Below are positions 6,456 to 11,884 of a DNA stretch of 11,884 bases, in pieces. The DNA comes from Bacillota bacterium (GTDB lineage Bacteria > Bacillota > Bacilli > Alicyclobacillales > SLC66), in the NCBI GenBank assembly GCA_021820825.1, contig JAKADD010000035.1, forward strand, positions 1-11,884, written 5' to 3'. Under the pieces are notes generated by a model that was not told where the DNA came from, ran no database searches, and saw only the letters and a list, made by a program, of their open reading frames with translations. The position numbers and the translations under genes are program-made. Each line of letters begins with the position of its first letter. The stretch's first letter is position 1.

Positions 6456-9400
6456 TCATTCTTCGCTGCGCGCGTTTGCGGGCCAAAAGTGGCCATTGCC
6501 CACGACATTGACCATAGCAGGAATGAAGAATCCAAGGATCACGGTGAAGTACAATAATAACCCGATCACGATCGAAAGCCCGATTTCCACGAGCGAGGTC
6601 ACACCTGCCACCGTCATGGATCCGAAAGTACCGGCCATGATCACGGCGGCGGAGAAAATGACATTGCCCATTTTCCCCATGGCAATCTGTATGGCTTTCG
6701 CTGGCGTGAGTCCATTGCGCATTTCCTCTTCAAATCGCGACATCAAGAAGATGCTGTAATCGACGCCCAACGCAACGAGTAAGAGAAAGATGAAGAAGGG
6801 AACCGACCAACTGATCCCCGGTTGGTGCAAAATGCGATCGGCGATGGTTTGTATAAGCCCCATCGTCACAAAATAGGTTCCCGCCAATGAGGCAATGATG
6901 TACATCGGCGCAATAATGGACCGCAGCATCAGCGCCAGTAAAATGAAAATCACGCTGAGCACCAGCACTACGGTGTGCGTGAAATCCTGGTTGGAAATTT
7001 GATTCAACTCATACTGTGTCGCTGTGGTTCCCGTCGTATACAAAGCGCCATGGTGAACAGGACTGCCTTGCAGCGCGGCATGGGCCGTCTGCAACATGCC
7101 GGGAATATCGTGTATGGCGGCGCTCGAGTAAGGATTGGCCCGCAAAATGACGGTGAATTCCGCGACGTGCCCGTCAGGTGAGATGTACGCATTCATCGCC
7201 CTGTTCAATTCTTTATTGGAGGACAATTGAGATGACGGAACGTAAAATCCCGGATCACCCTGGGTAGTCGCGTTCTTGGTCGAAGTCAGGAAGCTTTGGA
7301 CTGCACTGACACCATGACTCATTTGGCGGATTCCAGATGACGAACTGGCTAAACCCGTTGTCATTTTTTGAATTCCACTGGTGATCTGCCGGCTCCCTGT
7401 CGTCAAAGTCGGTACGCCTTGGGCAAGTTTCGACGCCCCATAGTGAAGTGAATCCGTTCCCTTTGCCAGAGCCGCTGTACTTTGTGCGAGTTTCCCAGAG
7501 CCTGTGAATAACTGCGACACGCCTGTGTCTTGTTGATTCAAACCATCCGTGAGTTGTGCGGAGCCAGACTGCAATTGATGCAGACCAGTTGCAAATCGAG
7601 CGGCGCCTTGTTGCAAGGTTTGACTGGCTGCACCTGTTTTCGTCGCCGCTTGAAGTTGTGCGTGCGCCAATTGCGCAATTTGCGCCCATGTCGGGTTGTT
7701 GGCAGTGTCCGGATGCGCCTTGACCCACGCGGATAAGGCATTGACAAGGGAGGTCGAACCGCTTGTCAGTTCTTGCGAGCCTTGCGCCAACTGTCCTGCA
7801 CCCTGTGACAATTGCTGGCTCGCCATCGCTGATTGTGTGAGTCCCTGTGTGATTTGTTGCGATGCCTGTGTGGAGGTTTGCATCGCACCAGACAGTTTTT
7901 GCAGGTTTTGATTCAAGGAATTTGCGCCTTGCTTCAGTTTCTGGGCGGATTCGTCCAATTGCTCTGCGCCTTGGGCCAATCGCACGGCGCCGCTTGCGGT
8001 CTTGTCAAGACTCTGGGTGATTTGCTGGGAAGCGTTCACGAGTTGCATAGGATTTCTCGATGAGGCGGATTGCATGGCGTAAAGGCCGCTCTCAACTTGA
8101 CTGAGTCCATGGGCTGCCTGCTGGTTTTGATTGGCTAACTCCAGTTGCGGGATGACGCTGCCTGTCGGTCGCGTCGCACTGTCCACCTGTGCAATCGACG
8201 GCAGGCTAGCCAGAGCGTGCGCTATGTTTTCAATCGTAGCCATGCCCTCCGGAGTCCGCAAATTGCTGTTTGTTTTAAGAACAATCTGGCTTGGCAACAC
8301 ATTTCCCTGACCAAATGCTTTGCCCACTGCGGCGAATCCCGTTGCGGACGGCGCGTTGGGAATGTCATTTAAAGGATTGAAGGTTCGTTGATTGGTAAAC
8401 AGCAGCGCCGTCGGTATGAGCAGCAGGATGAGCACCAGGATCGTCACCCACGAATGGCGCACTGCAATGGGGCCCGTACCCGCCCAGAACCAGGAAGGTT
8501 TATAAACAGCGCCCTCTTTGGGTTGTTGCGGCCAATACAAGGACCGGCCAAATAAGCTCATCAGGGCAGGCAAAAGAGTTAATACGTTAAGAAGTACGAC
8601 AGAGATGCCGACAGAAACACCGACTGCCGTTCGATAGAGGCCGAACTGGGCAAAAAATAGAATGGCAAAGGAGAAAATGACCGTCAGAGAACTGAAGATG
8701 ACCGTTTTGCCCACCGCGCGCCATGTGTCGTGCAAGGCCAACTCCGTGTTCCCGTGTTGCCGGGTCAATTCCTCACGATAGCGATTGATCAAGATGACCG
8801 AGTAGTCGGTTCCTGCGCCAAACAACGTGGCGATCAAAAAAGTCTGCGTGAAACTGGAAACTGGCAGGCCCTGTAGCGCCAATTTAGCCACAATACCGGA
8901 CGAAATGACGAACGACAACCCGATCGCCAACAACGTCAAAATGGGAGCCAACACAGAACGGAACACCAACAACAGGATAACAAGGACCAGTACGATGGTG
9001 ACTCCGATCGTCTTTCGCACACCCTGTTGTGAGATGCTGATATTATCCTGTTGAATCGGTGCTTCTCCCGTGAAATACACGTGTGCATCGGATGGCGCGC
9101 GATCCATTGCGGTGTGCAATTTGGCCAGGGCAGTTTTTGTCGCATTGGAGATCTCTCCATGGGGGAAGCCAATCATGGCCATTTCCGTTGTGCCGTCTTT
9201 GCTCAAAAACGTGGAGGACAGAGCGCTGCTGGTATTGTAAAGATCCTCTACAGCATTGATTCCGTACAAAGTGGGATGATGATCCACCGGGGTTAGGGCG
9301 GATTTGAAAAACATTTGATCACGGGCCGTGAGTCCTTTGGGATTCACGAGTGCGATGACCGCGGTGCTCTTGGCGTAGTGTTTCGGGTTCACCTCATGCA

Positions 9401-9587
9401 GGAGGTTCTGTCCTGTGATCAAAGGCGAAGAGGACGGCAAATAATTGGTCTGTGTATGGGCCACAACCGTAGAGAGATTGGGAAGCCACTGCACCGCTGC
9501 CACGGCGGCCGTCATCCATATAATGATAATTAACCAGCGAAAACGCGTGATGAATCGTGCGTAACCTTGTGCAACCGATTTATTCAC
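6456..9587 (-). CDS. MMPL/RND-family transporter with long repeat domain
   Basis: A 1043-residue inner-membrane transporter. The start is GTG 9587, with GAGGG 8 nt upstream. Topology follows the MMPL pattern in two halves: helix 1 (about 16-36), an outside loop, and helices 2-6 with the conserved GAGTDYSVILINRYREEL (Asp near 260); the same layout in the C-terminal half contains ALGVDYSIFLMSRFEEEM (Asp near 942). These Asp-Tyr pairs are the proton-relay positions in MmpL proteins. Between the halves, residues about 495-765 form a Gln/Ser/Gly-rich repeat of the form LxxGxxxLxxG, like the coiled extracytoplasmic domains in some Gram-positive MMPL/YhgE-type proteins. Homologues such as B. subtilis YdgH are similar in plan. 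Such proteins export lipids, surfactants or drugs; the substrate here is unknown. It faces a TetR regulator, which fits induction by substrate or drug. Confidence 0.92.
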   Translation of the reverse strand: MNKSVAQGYARFITRFRWLIIIIWMTAAVAAVQWLPNLSTVVAHTQTNYLPSSSPLITGQNLLHEVNPKHYAKSTAVIALVNPKGLTARDQMFFKSALTPVDHHPTLYGINAVEDLYNTSSALSSTFLSKDGTTEMAMIGFPHGEISNATKTALAKLHTAMDRAPSDAHVYFTGEAPIQQDNISISQQGVRKTIGVTIVLVLVILLLVFRSVLAPILTLLAIGLSFVISSGIVAKLALQGLPVSSFTQTFLIATLFGAGTDYSVILINRYREELTRQHGNTELALHDTWRAVGKTVIFSSLTVIFSFAILFFAQFGLYRTAVGVSVGISVVLLNVLTLLPALMSLFGRSLYWPQQPKEGAVYKPSWFWAGTGPIAVRHSWVTILVLILLLIPTALLFTNQRTFNPLNDIPNAPSATGFAAVGKAFGQGNVLPSQIVLKTNSNLRTPEGMATIENIAHALASLPSIAQVDSATRPTGSVIPQLELANQNQQAAHGLSQVESGLYAMQSASSRNPMQLVNASQQITQSLDKTASGAVRLAQGAEQLDESAQKLKQGANSLNQNLQKLSGAMQTSTQASQQITQGLTQSAMASQQLSQGAGQLAQGSQELTSGSTSLVNALSAWVKAHPDTANNPTWAQIAQLAHAQLQAATKTGAASQTLQQGAARFATGLHQLQSGSAQLTDGLNQQDTGVSQLFTGSGKLAQSTAALAKGTDSLHYGASKLAQGVPTLTTGSRQITSGIQKMTTGLASSSSGIRQMSHGVSAVQSFLTSTKNATTQGDPGFYVPSSQLSSNKELNRAMNAYISPDGHVAEFTVILRANPYSSAAIHDIPGMLQTAHAALQGSPVHHGALYTTGTTATQYELNQISNQDFTHTVVLVLSVIFILLALMLRSIIAPMYIIASLAGTYFVTMGLIQTIADRILHQPGISWSVPFFIFLLLVALGVDYSIFLMSRFEEEMRNGLTPAKAIQIAMGKMGNVIFSAAVIMAGTFGSMTVAGVTSLVEIGLSIVIGLLLYFTVILGFFIPAMVNVVGNGHFWPANARSEE

Positions 9588-9621
9588 CCGGTGAACCCTC
9601 TTTCAATTCTTGTACAAACAT
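9580..9621 (-). CDS. possible 13-codon leader ORF overlapping the mmpL start
   Basis: ATG 9621 begins a 13-residue frame (MFVQELKEGSPGE) that ends in TAA 9582-9580, inside codons 2-3 of mmpL, in a different frame from mmpL. AAGGA lies 9 nt upstream. The GAGGG presumed to serve mmpL lies inside this leader, so translating it would affect access to the mmpL start. Short chance ORFs are common; what lifts this one above noise is the combination of a good ribosome binding site and an 8-nt overlap with mmpL. Confidence 0.33.
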   Translation of the reverse strand: MFVQELKEGSPGE

Positions 9622-9656
9622 GATCCAACTTCCTTCTTGGGTTAAATCACTTGTAC
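9610..9656. repeat. two CTTGTAC repeats upstream of mmpL
   Basis: CTTGTAC occurs at 9609-9615, where it is part of the perfect palindrome TTGTACAA (9610-9617), and again at 9650-9656, 41 bp away. Both lie in the predicted mmpL mRNA leader. They could be secondary operator half-sites or chance; I cannot tell. Confidence 0.3.
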
Positions 9657-9668
9657 CATAAATAATTA

Positions 9669-9692
9669 AATACGATACATTTGATCCGTATT
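9669..9692. promoter_or_regulatory. candidate TetR operator (inverted repeat)
   Basis: AATACG (9669-9674) and CGTATT (9687-9692) are perfect inverted arms around a 12-nt centre; across all 24 positions 16 match the reverse complement. The site covers the -35 of the tetR promoter (9681-9686) and abuts the predicted mmpL transcript start near 9693. Binding there by the TetR-family protein would block both promoters. That the TetR protein binds here is inference from position and symmetry. Confidence 0.55.
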
Positions 9693-9709
9693 CAGTCATG
9701 TTATATAAT
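9681..9709 (+). promoter_or_regulatory. tetR promoter
   Basis: TTGATC (9681-9686), a 17-nt spacer, and a perfect TATAAT (9704-9709) make a near-consensus sigma-A-type promoter. The predicted start is near 9716, leaving a leader of about 48 nt before the tetR ATG. Confidence 0.75.
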
Positions 9710-9729
9710 AGTTGCAGTAACAGAGTCAA
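9700..9729 (-). promoter_or_regulatory. mmpL promoter candidate overlapping the tetR promoter
   Basis: On the - strand TTGACT (9729-9724) is followed by an 18-nt spacer and TATAAC (9705-9700); an alternative is a 16-nt spacer and TATATA (9707-9702). The -10 overlaps that of the tetR promoter, so two polymerases could not use both sites together. The predicted start near 9693 gives an mmpL leader of about 105 nt. Confidence 0.5.
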
Positions 9730-9763
9730 TGGGGTTGAAAGATGTGAGACAGGAGGCGGGTGA

Positions 9764-10345
9764 ATGTATCACATTAGAAAGGATAAACGGTCCATTGAGT
9801 CCAGCGGCTACCTCTACGATGCGTTGGTGTCATGGATGGGGGAAAAGCAGTTTGAGGCGATTACGGTTACGGAAGTTGTGACGCGGGCAAAACTGGGCCG
9901 AGCGACGTTTTACAGAAACTTCAGTTCGCTTGACGATATATTGCGCTGGCAATGTGACGAAGCATTTCACGGACTTTATGTCTATTTATTGGACTATTAT
10001 CGATTGAACAACAGCGCCGCCAACACTTTTCGGGTGCCATTTCTCAAACCATTTTTGCGCTATTGGTATATACATTCCAGGATCATGGAATTGTTGATTC
10101 AGGCCAACCGCCTGGATATCGCGCATGATTCATTTATGAAAATGTTCGAATTGATCACTCAACATATCGACAGATCCCACGAACTCATCTGGGCTCATTT
10201 GGATTACTTTGCCGCGGTGCGCGCGGGAATGGCGATCAATATTCTTATTCAGTGGATCAAAAATGACAAGAACATTCCACCCGATGAGTTGGCGGATTTA
10301 ATCGTACATCAAATGATTGAATCGCTGCATCTGAATTTGCTGTGA
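9764..10345 (+). CDS. TetR-family transcriptional regulator
   Basis: 193 residues. The ATG has AGGAGG 7 nt upstream (9751-9756), which fixes the start. The N-terminal DNA-binding domain (about residues 12-60) shows the TetR helix-turn-helix layout: ALVSWMGEKQFEAITVTEVV, then TRAKLGRATFYRNFSSLDDIL, with the family's typical TFYR-F recognition helix end. The remaining ~130 residues, rich in aromatic and hydrophobic positions (FLRYWYIHSRIMELLIQANR), form the helical ligand-binding and dimerisation domain; many homologues of this type carry a C-terminal TetR domain found next to membrane transporters. It is divergent from mmpL with a shared, overlapping promoter region, so it most likely represses mmpL and itself, releasing DNA when it binds a transported compound. 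The ligand is unknown. Confidence 0.9.
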   Translation: MYHIRKDKRSIESSGYLYDALVSWMGEKQFEAITVTEVVTRAKLGRATFYRNFSSLDDILRWQCDEAFHGLYVYLLDYYRLNNSAANTFRVPFLKPFLRYWYIHSRIMELLIQANRLDIAHDSFMKMFELITQHIDRSHELIWAHLDYFAAVRAGMAINILIQWIKNDKNIPPDELADLIVHQMIESLHLNLL

Positions 10346-10362
10346 TGGGCAGCCACACGTCT

Positions 10363-10402
10363 GGATCCGATGTGTCCTGCGTCGTGCGCAGCGGACAGAT
10401 CC
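10363..10402 (+). terminator. nested hairpin after tetR
   Basis: Three nested arm pairs, GGATC/GATCC, GTCC/GGAC and TGCG/CGCA, with small bulges and a 5-nt loop, form one long stem beginning 18 nt after the tetR stop. No T run follows directly; the sequence reads CGAGGGGCTTACC before TTGTTTT about 17 nt later. It could be a weak terminator separating tetR from marR, or a structured 3' end. Confidence 0.4.
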
Positions 10403-10431
10403 CGAGGGGCTTACCTTGTTTTGCATGTCAC

Positions 10432-10460
10432 TTGACAACGAATGATTTTATTTATATTAT
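10432..10460 (+). promoter_or_regulatory. marR-mfs promoter
   Basis: A perfect TTGACA (10432-10437), a 17-nt A+T-rich spacer, and TATTAT (10455-10460) form a strong sigma-A-type promoter. The predicted start is near 10467, giving a leader of about 62 nt before the marR ATG. It should drive both marR and the MFS gene. Confidence 0.8.
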
Positions 10461-10482
10461 GCAATTATCATCTAATGCATAA
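10457..10482. promoter_or_regulatory. candidate MarR operator (inverted repeat over the -10)
   Basis: TTATGCA (10457-10463) and TGCATAA (10476-10482) are perfect 7-bp inverted arms around 12 nt. The left arm overlaps the -10 box, and the predicted transcript start falls between the arms. MarR proteins commonly repress their own operon from A+T-rich palindromes in this position. A second, weaker pair, CTAAT/ATTAG (10472-10476 and 10488-10492), overlaps it. Confidence 0.55.
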
Positions 10483-10528
10483 ATTCAATTAGTTAAATAT
10501 ATGATACTTTAAGTAATGAGGTGGCGCC

Positions 10529-11038
10529 ATGTGTCAGGACATCGACGTATTGGGCGTATTAACAGAGCGCTTTGATTCGGCTTTGTACATCATGATTCAA
10601 AATTTGGGTCCCCAGCTTATAACCCGTTCTCATTTAGGGTTAACGCCTGGACAAGTTTTTATGTTGCATTTTATCCGACGGGAACACCCGTGCACGATTT
10701 CAAAACTCGCAGAAAGATTAGAGGTGAATCCGAGCGCCATTACCGTCATGCTTGATCGCCTTGAAGGCTTCGGCTATGCCGTTCGCATCCGCGACAAAAA
10801 TGATCGCCGGGTGGTGATCGCCCAGTTGACGGAATCAGGCGAGGAGGCACTGAACAGGGTGCTCGACGTACGGAAGCATATCCTGCAGCACTGTCTGGCA
10901 CAACTTTCCCCCGTTGAATTGGATTCGTTTGTGCAGACCTTGGAGAAGTTATCCGGCATCTCAGCGGCTATGGACCCGAAGACCGTCATTGAGTCAGGCA
11001 AGAGCGAGCATGAGCAATCAGGGGCCGATACCAATTAG
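10529..11038 (+). CDS. MarR-family transcriptional regulator
   Basis: 169 residues, with GAGG 7 nt before the ATG. The protein shows the MarR winged-helix order: an N-terminal dimerisation helix (about 8-30), LGLTPGQVFMLHFI, the helix-turn-helix TISKLAERLEVNPSAITVMLDRLEGFGYAVR (about 57-87), then the wing RIRDKNDRRVVIAQLTESGEEAL with the conserved D-x-R-R, and C-terminal dimerisation helices. It is a cytoplasmic dimer that normally represses an efflux or stress operon until a phenolic compound, drug or oxidant releases it. Cysteines occur at residue 2, near 55 and near 114, so redox sensing is possible but not shown. The MFS gene starts 20 nt after its stop, so it almost certainly controls that pump and itself. 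Confidence 0.93.
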   Translation: MCQDIDVLGVLTERFDSALYIMIQNLGPQLITRSHLGLTPGQVFMLHFIRREHPCTISKLAERLEVNPSAITVMLDRLEGFGYAVRIRDKNDRRVVIAQLTESGEEALNRVLDVRKHILQHCLAQLSPVELDSFVQTLEKLSGISAAMDPKTVIESGKSEHEQSGADTN

Positions 11039-11058
11039 TCGACTGGAGGAAGTGAAGT

Positions 11059-11884
11059 ATGGAATTTTCAATTCGGTCTCAATCGACAGTGCAGTCCTCG
11101 AACCGCATCTCAGGTTCGCGAAAGTGGTGGGCGCTGGCCACCGTTCTCTTGACAATGTTCTTCTCGTCTATGGATCAGACGGTCGTATCAACCGCGATGC
11201 CCACCATTGTCAGTGACTTGCGCGGATTTTCACTGTACGCCTGGTTATCGACTTCCTACATGATGGCGTCCGCTGTCACCGTTCCGATCTACGGCAAACT
11301 GTCCGATGTGTTTGGACGAAAACCATTTTACTTGCTTGGGCTCGTTCTCTTTGGAATTGGTTCTGCAATCTCCGGTCAGGCGCACACGATGATGGAGCTC
11401 GTGATCGCACGCGGCTTTCAGGGGATCGGAGCCGGAGCCATGATGAGCATGCCCCGTGCGACCATCGGGGACATTTTCGATCCGAAAGAGCGTGGGCGCT
11501 GGATGGGCGTCATGGGCGCCGTATTTGGGGTGTCCAGCATTATCGGACCCACGGTCGGCGGATGGATTACAGACTCATTCTCCTGGCGATGGGTATTTTA
11601 CATCAACTTGCCTTTTGCCGTACTGGCGATTATCGGGGTGCTTTTCACACTGCCAAGCGTACGGGCGGAGCATCGTGTGAAGGTGGACTGGGCTGGTTCT
11701 CTTCTCCTCGTGGCAGGACTGATTCCCATTCTTCTCGGCTTTACGTGGGCAGGCGGCAAGTACACATGGTCGTCTCCTGTCGAGATCGTTTTATTTGCGT
11801 CGGGCGTTGTCATTCTTGGCCTCTTCGTTTTTGTCGAAGGCCGGGTGTCCGACCCGATCATCATGCCCTCGTTGTTTAAGCATC
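11059..11884 (+). CDS. MFS multidrug efflux transporter, DHA2 type, N-terminal part
   Basis: The frame runs from ATG 11059 to the right edge without a stop, giving 275 visible residues of the roughly 470-520 usual for this family. GGAGG lies 9 nt upstream. Helix 1 carries the DHA2-like motif SSMDQTVVSTAMPTI; the loop between helices 2 and 3 has the MFS motif A GKLSDVFGRKPF; helix 5 has the antiporter motif C as GVSSIIGPTVGGW, followed by SWRWVFYINLPFA, typical of EmrB/QacA-type 14-helix proton/drug antiporters. It acts in the cell membrane to expel drugs or other hydrophobic compounds. It is the second gene of the marR unit (20-nt gap). The substrate cannot be judged, and the C-terminal half is missing only because the window ends. 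Confidence 0.94.
   Translation, partial: MEFSIRSQSTVQSSNRISGSRKWWALATVLLTMFFSSMDQTVVSTAMPTIVSDLRGFSLYAWLSTSYMMASAVTVPIYGKLSDVFGRKPFYLLGLVLFGIGSAISGQAHTMMELVIARGFQGIGAGAMMSMPRATIGDIFDPKERGRWMGVMGAVFGVSSIIGPTVGGWITDSFSWRWVFYINLPFAVLAIIGVLFTLPSVRAEHRVKVDWAGSLLLVAGLIPILLGFTWAGGKYTWSSPVEIVLFASGVVILGLFVFVEGRVSDPIIMPSLFKH

Noticed and set aside
6371..6535. 55-codon N-terminal extension of the 650-residue protein
   Set aside because: It would overlap the mmpL end, lacks a ribosome binding site, and would bury the signal peptide.
7255..7728. 157-codon open frame inside mmpL, same strand
   Set aside because: Out of frame with the well-supported MMPL protein, no family resemblance, and arises from the repetitive sequence of the linker domain.
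11146..11151. TTGACA inside the MFS gene as a promoter -35
   Set aside because: It lies within a helix-1 codon run and no suitable -10 follows at 16-18 nt.

Overview
The window looks like chromosomal DNA of a Gram-positive, moderately G+C-rich member of the Bacillota. Reasons: genes carry AGGAGG-like ribosome binding sites, the best promoters are sigma-A-like with 17-bp spacers, and the gene content (HemL end, thioredoxin, Nfu-type protein, ABC-2 exporter, YdgH/YdfJ-like MMPL transporter, QacA/EmrB-like MFS pump) fits that phylum. An Alicyclobacillaceae-like host is my guess from overall impression only.

Layout. (1) Positions 1-533 (+): the 3' end of hemL (haem synthesis). (2) 679-2348 (-): a convergent block with trxA (thioredoxin), an Nfu-type Fe-S scaffold, and a membrane-anchored protein that has a tandem 13-residue repeat and a C-terminal Roadblock/LC7-like domain. 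(3) 2476-6370 (-): a compact three-gene operon. Its transcription order is a 650-residue secreted/membrane-anchored protein of unknown function, an ABC ATPase, and an ABC-2 type permease. (4) 6456-9587 (-): a 1043-residue MMPL/RND transporter with a long Leu/Gln/Gly repeat domain. (5) 9764-10345 (+): a divergent TetR-family regulator. (6) 10529 to the right edge (+): a MarR-family regulator followed by a DHA2-type MFS multidrug transporter cut by the window end.

How they work together. The right 5.4 kb is a pair of adjacent efflux modules, each with its own regulator: tetR/mmpL (divergent) and marR-mfs (co-directional). The tetR-mmpL gap is the best regulatory site. Two sigma-A-like promoters point away from each other with overlapping -10 boxes, and an inverted repeat sits on the tetR -35 and the predicted mmpL start site, so one repressor could control both. 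The marR promoter (TTGACA-17-TATTAT) also has an inverted repeat across its -10, consistent with autoregulation. The regulators are visibly more A+T-rich than the left part (hand counts: 26/60 G+C at 10081-10140 against 39/60 at 5461-5520), which may mean a different history.

I see no tRNA, rRNA, CRISPR array, transposase or prophage gene. Nothing is certainly a new system. The items that most merit follow-up are the 650-residue protein with its ABC exporter, the membrane-anchored Roadblock-like protein, and two short leader ORFs that overlap the start codons of the next gene.
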